From Climacium dendroides (taxonomy: Eukaryota; Streptophyta; Bryopsida; Hypnales; Climaciaceae), in contig OX467082.1 in assembly GCA_950106755.1 (NCBI GenBank), positions 31,868,001 to 31,932,000 of the forward strand: a DNA stretch of 64,000 nucleotides. The letters run 5' to 3'. The translations under genes and the position numbers were made by a program. Positions 1 through 10,649 of the stretch are shown piece after piece. Below the pieces are notes generated by a model. The model ran no database searches. It was not told the DNA's origin and worked only from the letters and a program-made list of their open reading frames with translations. Every line of letters starts with the position of its first letter. The first letter of the stretch is position 1.

Positions 1-3
1 GTA

Positions 4-1730
4 ATGTATTGTGGTATTAGTGATGTATGGGATAGAGCAACAACTGACATTGATGATTCATTCATTTTTATAATTGCAGAAATATTTTTTTGTGAGAAAG
101 ATGATCCTGAATCAAATATTATTGAACAGACAATGCATCGACTTGATTGGTTGAAGTGGAAAGTTGCTATTGAGGAAGAGTATGTTTCTTTGTATAAGAG
201 ACAAGTTTTTAGACCAATTGTTAATAATCTTCTTTCTTAACCTCTTGGATATAAGTTGGTATTTGCGCGTAAACAAAATGACAAATGTTAGATTATCTAT
301 TAAAAAGTGTGCTTGGTTGCTCAAAGTTTTATACAAAAGTTTGGTATTGATTGTGATTCCACATACTCACCAATTATAGATTTTATTACTTTTCAATATC
401 TTATTGAAATGGCGGTGCATACCTATTTGAGATGCATCTTACGGATGTTATCACTGCTTACCTATATGGCTCATTAAATGTGAACATCTATATGAAAGTC
501 CCACAAGGACTTAACTCTACAACCCACGCTACACCGATTTCAGACAAATATTGTGGCGTCAAATTACAACAAGCATTATATGGTCTTAAACAATCTACGT
601 TGATGTAATATTAATGTATTCGACATTTTCTTATTAAGAATCATTTTATAAATGATTAATTGCTTCCATGTTTTTTTATCAAATGAGACAAGCTTGGTTT
701 TGTTATTATTGTAGTATATGTTGATGACTTAAACTTTATAGAGACAAAAAACGCTTATGCTACAGCTACTCAACTTCTTGTTTGTAAATTTAAGATGAAG
801 TTGCTTGGCAAAACTACCTTTTGCATTGATCTTCAAGTTCTTTACTTGAAAGATGACAATGTTTTTCTTTCACAAACAACCTATATCAATCAAATCCTAA
901 CAAGATTCAATATGATAGATGTCTATCTGCTTTTTACACCTATGGTATATCGTAGCAGTAAAGATGATGATCCATATCGTCATTGTAAGGAAGAGGAGGA
1001 AACATTGAGTGAGCAATATCCATACCTCGCTGTGGTAGGAGCACTTTTATACTTGGCTACATTTACAAGATTTGATATTGCATTTGTAGTTAGTGTTCTT
1101 GCCAAGCATAGTTTTCGTCCCACACTGCGTTATTGGAATGGGATTAAACACCTTTTTTGTTATTTGAAGGAAACAGAAGATTTGGAATTACACTATACTT
1201 GATTGATAGATCCCATATTAGTAGGACATGCTGAGGTTGGATATAGGTCTGATCTTGCAACATCAAAGTCTCAAACAAGTTATATTTTTTTACGACATAA
1301 AGATACTATATCTTGAAAATTTGTAAAGCAAACAATCACTGCCACATCATCGAATCATTCAGAAATCATTGCTCTTCATAAAGCATTTCGGGAATGTATT
1401 TGGTTGCAATCTATGGAGAAATTTATTTGAACCAATTGTAGATTGTCTTATGATGAATCTCCAACTATCTTATGTGAAGACAACAGTACAGGTGTTGCAC
1501 AAATGCAAATGGGTTTTATCAAAGGTGATTAAATGAAGCATATTAATTCGAAGTATTTTAGTTATACGCATGATTTGATCACAAATGGAACATTGGAAAT
1601 CAAGAAAGTCATATCAACAGATAATCTAGTTGATCTCTTTACTAAGGCTCTTCCATTATGTACACATCGTCGACTTGTTTATGGCATTGGAATGCGACGA
1701 TTAAATAGTTTAGAGCAAGAAATTCAATAG
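4..1730 (+). pseudogene. Ty1/copia retrotransposon relic: reverse transcriptase and RNase H, decayed
   Basis: Open fragments in shifting frames read as the 3' half of a copia-type polyprotein. The order is the RT N-terminal region (DWLKWKVAIEEEY), the VITAYLYGSLN and VPQG block near 447-510, LQQALYGLKQS near 565-597, the catalytic YVDDL box at about 717-731, a long frame at 795-1202 covering the RT C-terminus and connection, then the RNase H region with SEIIALHKAFRECIWL, CEDNS and the DLFTKALP motif near 1360-1660. Stops and frameshifts break it at many places (for example at 238, 607, 1201, 1427 and 1531), so it cannot make an enzyme. Gag, protease and most of integrase lie outside the window or are lost. 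The domain order leading into an LTR fixes the class as copia rather than gypsy. Confidence 0.93.
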
Positions 1731-1980
1731 TTTCTATTGTTATTACTATGTAAGCCTTTTGATATCCTTCCATGTATTTTTCCCATTGGGTTTTATCATG
1801 AGAAGAGATTGATCAAGGCGTTGTACTTTTTTCTTTCATCTATGGTTTTCTCCTTGATTATAAGCTAGGTTTATCTAGATAAGGTTTTAATGAAGCAACA
1901 ACTATAATCTTATAAGATTATGAAATTTTGTATAGATTTTTATATTGGATTTTGTATACAATTTTAATAGATGATATATC

Positions 1981-1993
1981 GAGCGAGGAGGAG
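1981..1993 (+). other. polypurine tract of the copia element
   Basis: A purine-rich run (GAGCGAGGAGGAG) lies directly before the TG that opens the LTR. This is where plus-strand DNA synthesis would be primed in a copia element. Confidence 0.75.
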
Positions 1994-2185
1994 TGTTAAG
2001 AAAGTATTATCTTAATGCGCTCTCCACTGCAGTTAACTCAAGTTTACTAGTAGAAATAAGAGTAGAATCGTTTGACCAATAGAATGAGAGGAGAACTACT
2101 AGTTGTCCTCTCTCCTCCCTATATGGTTTGTATTTCCTTCAATATACAACACTCTTGTTTCTTGCACATTTTTGGTTTCTCAACA
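1994..2185 (+). repeat. 3' LTR of the copia element (192 bp)
   Basis: The segment starts TGTTAAG and ends TTCTCAACA, giving the usual TG...CA ends with a short TGTT/AACA inverted repeat. It abuts the polypurine tract and follows the RNase H relic at the expected distance. It contains a short direct hairpin-like block of AGGAGAACTACTAGTTGTCCTCT and a TATA-like TATATGG. The 5' LTR is outside the window, so age cannot be estimated from LTR divergence here. Confidence 0.85.
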
Positions 2186-5100
2186 AAAATATATTAGGAT
2201 AGGCTTTATAAAGAAGGAAGAGTTTTTTTTACAACTACCTTGCTTTATGTGTGTTTAGATTGTACAAAGACAACTTGAAATTCAAATAGATTCAATGAAA
2301 ATTGCTACAAGAGAAAGGAGTGCTTTATCCCCTAAAGAACCATTGTTTCTTCTAGGGACAAATTGGATTTCGGGCAAGTACCTATGGTTTCAATTTTTGT
2401 CATGATTTTTAAAAAAAAATTTAGAGATAAAAAAACTTATTAACTTTGTGGATATATAATTTTTTTCCAATTGGTACCTAATGCCCATTAAGCTCAAAAT
2501 AGGAGAGATCAAGCAACAAAATAAATTTCAAAACATTATTTATTTATTTATTTATTTTACATAGAAATCTTTTATTCATTTCATTTGGATAAGTTATAGA
2601 CAATCTTGTTTTTTGGGACAATTTAAGCATCTTCTTAAAAAAATAACTTGTAGGTTTCATTTTTAAATGCAGTTTTTACAATTTTCAAAAAATTGAAAAG
2701 TTCCATATGGTTTAATTTGCTTGGTAGAACAATCTCACCATTGGATTAGTACATTGTAATTCCATCTTAGAAATTCTAATAATTTAGATTTTCCTTCTAT
2801 CTCAACTCTACTTCTACTAAACATTTTTTTAAGAATGAAGATCAAGCTTTTTTGAATTTTTTTTCTCCTAGACTTTCAACTCAATTATCCACCACAAGGA
2901 TCTAAATCTCAAAACTCTGTAGTGCAAAAAATTTAAGTTAAGAAGGTTCAAAGTCAAATAATCTAGTCCCACAATGTGCAAAAAAACTTGTTTTCTTCTT
3001 TTTAAATACAAATATCTTGGCATTTTGTGCAATCAAATTTTTTAAAAACTATTCCATTGACTTTCACACTATTTAGGTATAATATCCTATGGTTAGATGT
3101 GCAAAAAGAAAAACTTCAATTTTTTTTACTCTTTCCAATAGAAATGGCAGTTTTAAGTGCTTTTGACAAAAATAACAACTTCGTCCTTTAAAGGTTAAGT
3201 ATAGTTCTATAAGTAATGACCTTCTACAAGATTTTCAGTAAAATATTATTGAAAATACATATATGTCTAGTAAAATTTTTACTAAAAATCTCCTAAAAAA
3301 TCATTAATTACATGGCTATATTACTAAGACTATACTTAAAAGACCCCTTTCACTTCTGAAAATTCAATGTCCTTCGGTCTTTGATTTGATCAACTTCAAA
3401 TTGCTTTAAAAAAAATTCAATTGCATAATTGTTATTGATACGTAAAGGAAATAATAAACTAGATTGCTTGTTCTTTATTTTATTAGTAGAATAAATCATC
3501 TTGAACCTAAAATCAAGTTTAAAGTACATTACTAAATGGAACAAGAAATTTAGAATAAATGAAATGAACAAAAGAGATTAGTATTATAGACCAAGGGATT
3601 ATATGTTATAGTAAAACTTCTATAAAAAGATGGGCCAAGATTAATATGATACATTACATTAGAGAGGCTTATTACATTAGGGAGGGCCATTTGCATTCAT
3701 GATGTTTCTATGCGAGGTGAGCCTAGCCCAACAATCAATATTACTTTAGAGAGTGATGCTTATTAAAAGTATTATTGTATTGTGATCTATCATATTTATA
3801 ATGGTTTATAAATAATGTAATCAATTGATGCATATTTTGAATGAATCCACTTAGGAAAAACAAACAATGTTCCATCAAAGTTCTATCATTTATGGATGTA
3901 ATTTCATTTTTAATCTATATAATTTTTGTTTTATTTTGTTTTGTTTGATATGTTGGGATCTAAGAACCTTGAGTCTCCTAGCTACATTATCAATAAAGTA
4001 GAACCATCCATCACCAACCACAGTCCCATTAACAATCAATAGGGGGCCCGAAACTCAAGAAAGGTTGGGACTAATTTCTAAACACGAGTTCTTGATTTCC
4101 ACCCATCAATTCTTCCATTCTTTGATTGACACATTTGCTTGGTTTGAAGTGCCAAAGTGAACAAGAGGTAGTCTCTTAAATAAATGGTTTTGGAATAGTA
4201 CACATTGGACATGGGTCCAAACCAATTTTTGCATTCCAAAATTCATAGTAATTTCAATTCAAGTAATAAAATTACCAAATTTTGGCAATCTCCCTCATTT
4301 CTATCTTTGCACCTAAAGAAATATTTCCTTCATCTTTTGTACTCCACACCATGTCCACAAAGCTTATTCAATTGGTTATGGGTGGTTCTACCTTAATATT
4401 AGAAAACTCTTTATGAAAGAAATGCATAGACTTTGTTTTGTGACCTTTAAACCTTTGTTGTGAAAGATATGAATTTTTGAATTATTTTTGAATTAAAAAA
4501 ATTAAGTTAAATCATCTCTTATTTTAGAAAAATCTACCTAAAATTTTCTACCTTTCACATCACATGCTCAAACACTATGAAACTTCTTCATACATGCAAC
4601 TTTCTATTCATATCAAGAATAAGTAAAAACATCCCATTGTGATAAGAATTAGGAATTTGACCTCTTGTTGCTAAAAAATTTCAATTTTTTTCCCACATTA
4701 ATACAAGTAAGAGAAACAGTGAAAGCAATTGAAATTATATTTTTAATTGAAATTATATTTTTAAGACAAAGTATGAATTTGTTGTGAATTTTTGAAGTGT
4801 TCAATGCATCATGGCCTAAACCTTTAGAACAAACAAAATCTGAATCCATCATACTCATTTTGTTCACCTAAAGCAATCATTGTATTTTCTAACATGGAGG
4901 GCCGAAAAAATCAATTTTTACAATGAATTTACATTGCAAAGTTGGAAGTTCCTAATGAAGTCACTAATCACTCCATTACTGACATGTAAGACATGCATTG
5001 TGATTAAAATTTCACATACTCAAAAAAACCATGAAAAAAACCATGATGGGGTCATCCTCTAGGGATCCACTACATTTGACCACAATGGGCTGTTTTACCT

Positions 5101-5551
5101 TACAACCTCTCACTTCAACAAAGCCCCTGCACTCCTTTGACAAAAAGTTATTGAATTTCAAAGTTTTTAAAAATTAAAAATTAAAAAATTGTTTTTACTT
5201 TTATTGTGGCTGTGAGGGCACACTAGTTTCCAATCAAGATTACAAATTGTACTACCTTGAGAAATTGTGAAAAAGATTAAAAAAATCACTGCACACCCGC
5301 CAAGCAATCATCCATCGATAGGTTTTCAAAATACAGTAGAAAACTACCCTAGAAGACTCTTTATTCATGATGATCTTAGGTTTAACGTCGGTCCTCTAGC
5401 TTCCACTTCGGAACTGTAATCGTAGGACAGTCTAGCAGTGCGAGAGATGCAGTTGCTAATATATGGACCAGAGAGTAATATAAATGTACAGTCTACGTAA
5501 AATTACAATGAGTATGATGATAAACCTGCAGACAGACGGTAACCACGGAAT
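2186..5551. other. AT-rich gene-free stretch
   Basis: No recognisable gene. It holds homopolymer runs, a TTTA microsatellite near 2536-2558, a short inverted-repeat element at about 3184-3353 and no open frame with recognisable protein similarity. The last ~200 bases are probably 3' UTR of the stress-protein gene that ends at 5552. Confidence 0.6.
3184..3353. repeat. short inverted-repeat element, possible MITE
   Basis: The left edge (CTTTAAAGGTTAAGTATAGT) pairs imperfectly with the reverse complement of the right edge (GGTCTTTTAAGTATAGTC) across about 170 bp of AT-rich sequence. Size and terminal pairing fit a MITE. No target duplication was clear, so the call is weak. Confidence 0.4.
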
Positions 5552-7560
5552 TTAATCATCCATGGGGTCATCAGGAATCTCCTTGGGATCTCGCTTGATC
5601 ACAATGACAGGACAATCGACGTGTTTTGACACATACGAGCTCACTCCAGCAACGAACATTCTGCACAGATAGCAAGTTCAAGTCCCAAGGGATTCAATTT
5701 TTGTCTCAATTATTTCAAAACACATTAAGTAAAATCAGGGTTGGTGTTCATATAGCTTTAACAGTTCACTTTCAGTGATTTGCACCGTGATTGAACAAAG
5801 CACCACCCAGTATACATCCCCAAAAGTTCAGTCTATAATTGGAAGGCCAAATCCAGTACGTGAGAATCTGCTAATGTATTACATATTTTTTATTATGTTA
5901 AATGTTATTGGTGATGTAATGAAGTAATGGACCTTAATGACAGTCTCCACCACAAATGGAAAAATGTGGAGAGAATTAATTCACCGGCAAGGTGATTGCC
6001 ACCCGCTCTTACCAATCAATAGGTCCCAATTTGACTTCCGACGCTCGTTCCACTGCAGAGATGTTAGAAATAAACCTCTCATAATTCTTGAATCTCCTCA
6101 CGAAGGTGCATACAAGTCGGCACTAGAAAGAAAAAAGACTGGAAGTCTAATGCATCAAGGAATGAATTCATATATTGTGCATTACCTTTGCAGGGTTCCA
6201 AGGCCACGACAGCCCAAGACTAGTAGGTCGGGTTTTTTTCTTTTAACTTCCTGGCAAATAACGTCCTTCGGATCTCCCTTCTTTATCCATCCTTCACACT
6301 GAATCTGCAGTCATCACATTCAGCTACCAGTTGTTAGGTTTGAGAACCACCCTCTCGAAAGTGATGTCAAGTCGCATCCAAACTTGAGACAGAGATTGAT
6401 AAATAACAATTTACTTTGAAAGAGGGACAAGAATGCACTCGACCCTCTTTAAAAGCATTCAACGGGGGACAAATGGGCTTCTAAAATGCATTCTTACATG
6501 CCATGTGGAATCTTCCAATCAGATTTGAACAGCAAATGAGAGATCCTGGGTTATCCAGGAATGTGCAATTACAAAGTGTGCAATGAGAGAGGGTCGAGTG
6601 TAAATGTACTTTGTTATGAGCAAGTCGTCTTGAGGAGAAAGTACCTGTGCATCGTGGCATTTTTTGACGAATATTTGAATCAGAGCTCTTCCTTTGGCAC
6701 GCTCTTTATGCCTCGAATGCTGGAAGTCGCTGGGACTAGCATACACGCTATCCAATTCTTCCAATCCTGAAATCACCAACTGGTCATGAAAAAGCTGCAA
6801 CAAGTTCATGGCCTGAATACAGAGATGAGGTTCTAGTAAATTGTATGATGATGATGATGATTCATGAAAGATCTAGGTCAACATGAAAAAGCTAATCATA
6901 AGGCTACTACTTTGGATGTTCGATTAGCAGGATTGATCCTAAATTCCAATATTATAGTGCTCCAAATTCATTTTGTGCCAAGACAAATGGGATTATAAAT
7001 GCACTCTCATGCATGTTCACAACTTGACATGTGGAAGTTTTCGAATCAGATATCTATTCTAAGGAAATACTGGGACTGTGCAATTGCAGAGCGTATCATT
7101 AGAGAGGGTTGAGTGTAGTAAAAGCGGTGTAAGCAGAATACTACTCCCGAACGTTATGAAGTAACAACCCATTAAAGAATCTAATACAGAATCGAAAACA
7201 GAAGATACACAATGCCGCAGCTGATAAAATCTTTTAAAAGGATTTAAACAGAGCAGCTTAGGTGAGCTCACCATCTTCATCGATCACTTGTACATGCAAA
7301 ATGAGCAGTTTGTATTGCTTCGCGCAGCAAGGCTTGATGAGATTCTTAGAAACCCATTCGAATGCGTGACGGCTGCTGATGGAGGGGTTTGGGTAGCCTT
7401 TGCTGCTCTGGCTTACAGCAATCATCACTGTCGTGTGCACATCTTCCGTCTTGGGTCGATCCTCTGTGATTTCTTTGGTAAGTGTATCTTGTTCTCCTTT
7501 CACGGGAGTTTCCTCATTCGTCTCTGACTCGGTACGGCCTGCATCTTTTTCCTTGTCCAT
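5552..7560 (-). CDS. universal stress protein (UspA) family, four exons
   Basis: Four exons join in phase: 7560-7272, 6766-6645, 6304-6186 and 5660-5552, giving 212 aa. The first in-frame ATG is at 7560; the frame stays open to 7602 but only from a GTG. Residues 1-42 are an acidic, probably disordered leader; the Usp fold runs from about 43 (VMIAVSQSSKGYPNPS) to the end. Family marks are ELDSVYASPSDF (about 100-111), GDPKDVICQEV (147-157), PDLLVLGCRGLG (162-173) and the C-terminal strand HVDCPVIVIKR. The ATP-loop consensus Gx2Gx9G(S/T) is partly kept: G168 and G171 are present, but the last G-S/T pair reads A-G (181-182), so nucleotide binding is uncertain. Exon 3 has two in-frame acceptors 6 nt apart, so two isoforms differing by two residues are possible. 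Cytosolic stress role is inferred from the family. Confidence 0.92.
6454..7122. repeat. duplicated ~150-bp segment in introns 1 and 2 of the stress-protein gene
   Basis: About 6454-6610 (intron 2) and 6976-7122 (intron 1) are alike: both have GACAAATGGG, ATGCAYTCT, CATGTGGAA, AATCAGAT, GTGCAATT and AGAGAGGGT in the same order, offset by about 522 bp. Exon 2 (6645-6766) lies between the copies. This fits an old duplication inside the gene in which at most one copy of an exon was kept. Confidence 0.75.
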
Positions 7561-8356
7561 CTGAGAACCTTCCAGAGAATAAATACCAGAGTACGAACGC
7601 ACAGTCCTGGAATCACATGAACACCCGATAGATCAATTAACTACGACCTACTCACTTTGTAGTCTGTTCGGGCCTTATCCCTAGGGATTGACCTTATTAA
7701 CCTTCAGGTTTGTAAATACACTTCGTCGCATTCCACAACCATAGAGAACGCTGGGTCTGCACGGCGGATTCACTCTTCTACTCCTAATTAATTATATACA
7801 TCATTGACAGATACCGATAAACAAAGAAACGCGTTACAAGAACCCTATCGAAATGCTCAAATATTCCACCATAACCATTCGAAAACCCCGTTCCTGTGCT
7901 GGCACGACAATTGTCTCCAAAGTCACAAACGCGGTTCAAACCGAATTAAAACTTCAGGTTTTCATCATTCAGAACAGAGTACTACCAACTCCCTTGTCCA
8001 AAAATATATAACATTTCTAGCGTTCAAAACCACGTTCTCGACTTGCACCAGAAAATTCGCATCCGACACAGCCGATCCCACCTTCACCCACATCAAACAA
8101 AAGGTAATCGACAAAAGAAGAACAAAAGGAACAAAATTCTAAGACAAGAGGGAAAGTCCAAGAATTGAGACACTCACCCTGATCAAAATGCAATCAGAGA
8201 CGCGATCCAAAAACGAAGCCGAACTCCTGATTAGGACGTGCAATGCCCAACTACTGTAGTTCGAGTTCCTCTGTGAGGAGAAGGGCAGGGAGTGAGGATC
8301 TTACGCAAACGCCGGTGTCACATAGACTGGGTGGAGTGGGGGCCACTTGTGCATTG

Positions 8357-8365
8357 ACACGTGGC
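8357..8365. promoter_or_regulatory. ABRE / G-box-like ACGT element (ACACGTGGC)
   Basis: The sequence ACACGTGGC is the consensus abscisic-acid response element bound by ABF/AREB bZIP factors. It lies about 0.8 kb upstream of the minus-strand stress-protein ATG and is paired with a second copy 68 bp away. Function is inferred from the motif only. Confidence 0.55.
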
Positions 8366-8424
8366 AGAAGTAATGGCTGGATTCTGCCCAGATCATGGTC
8401 CACATTCCACAACTCTGGCTCACT

Positions 8425-8433
8425 ACACGTGGC
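8425..8433. promoter_or_regulatory. second ABRE element (ACACGTGGC)
   Basis: Identical nonamer to the one at 8357. ABREs usually act in pairs, so two perfect copies within 80 bp upstream of a stress-family gene are more persuasive than one. Confidence 0.55.
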
Positions 8434-9088
8434 ATTACAATCCCGCTGTCCAGTCAGTACCGTCGTACATCTGACTGTCCTTCGGTAAGAAGGATGCTGG
8501 CATGTTACTCATGTGACCCAAGCATCTATATTATCACCTTTATTATCACATGTTTTTTATTCTCACCAAACATAAACTTAGCAAATTCACGCCGTACTCT
8601 CACATGGCACCATGTTTGGTTGGGTTCAAGAATTGAGAGGGTTCTAGATCATCGACTCCTGCAAGTTAGAATCCAAATTTGGAGAAAAACGAAGAACTAA
8701 TTACCAGAACACCATTTGGGCCAGCAAGCAAGTGATTCTAGATATGGAAAATATGACAACTCCAATTCAAGTGAGAGTTTCTTACCTTGATAGGGTATGA
8801 AGCTCTTGGAAAAATTGTTGGATGGTAACTTTCACAATCTAGACAATAAATTAAATCTAAGTTCACAACTAAAACAGGCACGATGAAGGAATAGTACCGT
8901 ACAGTACTCAACGAGCTTCAAAGGCTGCAATGAAAACAACGATCTCCAACACCGTCCATCATGGATATTCTCAAAGCTTACACCTGATTCATTCATGTCC
9001 TGGAAAACCTATGCATTTAGCATATTCAAAAGTAAAAAACGAAATCTATTCAAGAGACGAAAATTTCCGGAAACTTCAAAATGAAAAG

Positions 9089-9095
9089 AAAAAAA
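9089..9095 (-). terminator. Pol III terminator after tRNA-Thr
   Basis: Seven T residues on the minus strand follow the discriminator base of tRNA-Thr directly. No T run of four or more occurs between tRNA-Ala and tRNA-Thr, so this may end both. Confidence 0.8.
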
Positions 9096-9169
9096 TGCTT
9101 CCACTGAGAGTTGAACTCAGGACCTCCCGCTTACTAAACGGGTGCTCTAGCCAACTGAGCTATAGAAGC
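9096..9169 (-). tRNA. tRNA-Thr (anticodon AGT)
   Basis: A 74-nt cloverleaf on the minus strand. The 7-bp acceptor pairs GCTTCTA with TGGAAGC (one T-G pair), discriminator A. The A box is TAGCTCAGTTGGCTAGAGC, the anticodon stem CCCGT/GCGGG carries loop TTAGTAA, so the anticodon is AGT. The T-arm loop is GTTCAACTC. No intron. Confidence 0.97.
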
Positions 9170-9194
9170 CTCCACCCGATCATGGCAGCGGGCG

Positions 9195-9267
9195 TGGAGA
9201 TGCGGGGTATCGATCCCCGTACCTCTCGCATGCTAAGCGAGCGCTCTACCATCTGAGCTACATCCCC
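9195..9267 (-). tRNA. tRNA-Ala (anticodon AGC)
   Basis: A 73-nt cloverleaf on the minus strand starting GGGGATGTAGCTCAGATGG and ending GCATCTCCA. The anticodon stem CTCGC/GCGAG closes loop TTAGCAT, giving AGC. The T loop is GATCGATAC. The next gene, tRNA-Thr, begins 25 nt downstream and there is no terminator in between. Confidence 0.97.
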
Positions 9268-9873
9268 TAACCTGTCCAGATTCGGAAACCTCGAATTAGG
9301 AGGATTTGATGAACGGTGAGAGTCAGTTTAGGCTTTTCAACTAATCCTAGCCGTGTTCACACAATGTGATTACATTTTCCAACTTTCAAGTAGTCTAGAA
9401 ACCAACGAAGTGCACCTGCCGCTCCGGGGAGAAATGTAATCAAAACTTCTGAATTCCAAATCGAGCAAAGAGATGAGACGAAGCATGCGCTAATCACCTC
9501 GAAAATTGGGAGGTGTCCTCAGCAGTTATTGGTAGGCCGCCCTACACGCACACGAAAAGATCAACCGGTAGTGGAGTAAGCTCGCCTTCACAATGAAACT
9601 AGATCCAGTACTTCATTCAACCAGGGCTGCGCATTTTTTATTTTTGGGGGGAACAACTGGAGGAACAAATGCAGGGAGTAGCACCGCAAGACCTACAAGG
9701 CTGAGCATTTCCACCTTGCTCTCAAAAGCAAGAAAACCACATGGCTCTAAGAATCTAAACTTCCCTCACCGCCAACAGAGGCAACATATTAAGAAGTGTT
9801 GATTCTCACACACGGTTGTGCTAGCAAATCCCCGACACAGGCTCAATCGTGATACACGCATTGACGCCTTTTC

Positions 9874-10252
9874 AACAAGAGAGCCAAAATCTTGACTTCA
9901 TTCAGGCTTCAGCCTGAGACTCAACCGTTACCCTTACTTGGCATAGCTGCCCTCGGCGGTTTCGAGAACCCTAAGGAGAGCGATCGACAGATGCAAGTAA
10001 AACAGACGCTATGACTCACATGTTACGAAGTAATGCTTCGCGCACACTTGCGTTTTGCTAGAACATCTAATAAACACTCTCACTCGAGGTATAAGCATTC
10101 CGTCCTTATAACAAGAGTACCAAAACACTGACATTATTTCAGCCTCAGCCCGAGACATCTAACCTTCACTCTCACCAAGAAATATTACTGAGCCACTTTG
10201 AGAATCCCGAGGAGCGCGATCGACGGTTGGAAAGCAAAACGAGTGACTGACT
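9874..10252. repeat. two diverged tandem copies (~145 bp) downstream of tRNA-Cys
   Basis: Copy 1 (about 9874-10019) and copy 2 (about 10110-10252) share AACAAGAG, CCAAAA, TCAGCCT, GAGAA.CC..AGGAG.GCGATCGAC and AAAAC..A.G in the same order, offset about 236 bp. Copy 2 ends directly at the tRNA-Cys gene; copy 1 has no tRNA at the matching place. The unit therefore looks like the 3' flank of a tRNA gene duplicated without, or later stripped of, the tRNA. Confidence 0.75.
10236..10239 (-). terminator. Pol III terminator candidate after tRNA-Cys
   Basis: TTTT on the minus strand lies about 21 nt downstream of the tRNA-Cys discriminator; the shorter gap has no earlier T4 run. Confidence 0.55.
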
Positions 10253-10260
10253 GTATTGCG

Positions 10261-10332
10261 AGGAGGCAATCGGGGTTGAACCGATGACCTATCGGACTGC
10301 AGCCGATTGCTCTACCACTGAGCTATACCTCC
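10261..10332 (-). tRNA. tRNA-Cys (anticodon GCA)
   Basis: A 72-nt cloverleaf on the minus strand. Acceptor GGAGGTA pairs with TGCCTCC, discriminator T (U). The D arm is TAGCTCAGTGGTAGAGC, the anticodon stem ATCGG/CCGAT closes loop CTGCAGT, giving GCA. The T loop is GTTCAACCC. No intron. Confidence 0.97.
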
Positions 10333-10640
10333 TGTAGCACCAGCTGGCCTAGCTGTACGAAGCCGCTGACTCTTCATGCAAAGACAATAAAGCGCAAGGC
10401 TACAACAACCTGAGTTTAGGTTTTATTTTTATACCCAAATTTTATCTTTCTCCTTCAATTTTTCTCCAACACCTTTAAGGCAATTAGTCAAGGTAAATTG
10501 TTTAAACCAACACTGGTTAATTCCATAAATTCCCACACAAAACATTCAAACAATTCAGAAATTGACCAAACCTTGAAAAACCTAAGACCAAACATTTTGA
10601 AAATTGTAAAATAATAATAAAAGAACTTAAACCGTGGTCT
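10333..10640. other. AT-rich spacer, nothing recognised
   Basis: Sequence between the tRNA-Cys gene and the ~400-bp repeat units. No coding or RNA feature seen. Confidence 0.5.
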
Positions 10641-10649
10641 GTAAACTTA

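Larger units (their letters stand above)
7561..9088. other. upstream region of the stress-protein gene, no gene seen
   Basis: Mixed-composition sequence with no coding match. It contains 5' UTR and promoter candidates for the minus-strand gene, including two ABRE-type elements listed separately. The open frames at 7804-8142 and 8243-8700 lack recognisable motifs and are not called. Confidence 0.5.

Noticed and set aside
7561..7602. Longer start for the stress-protein gene
   Set aside because: The upstream extension begins with GTG; no in-frame ATG exists before a stop, so ATG 7560 is used.
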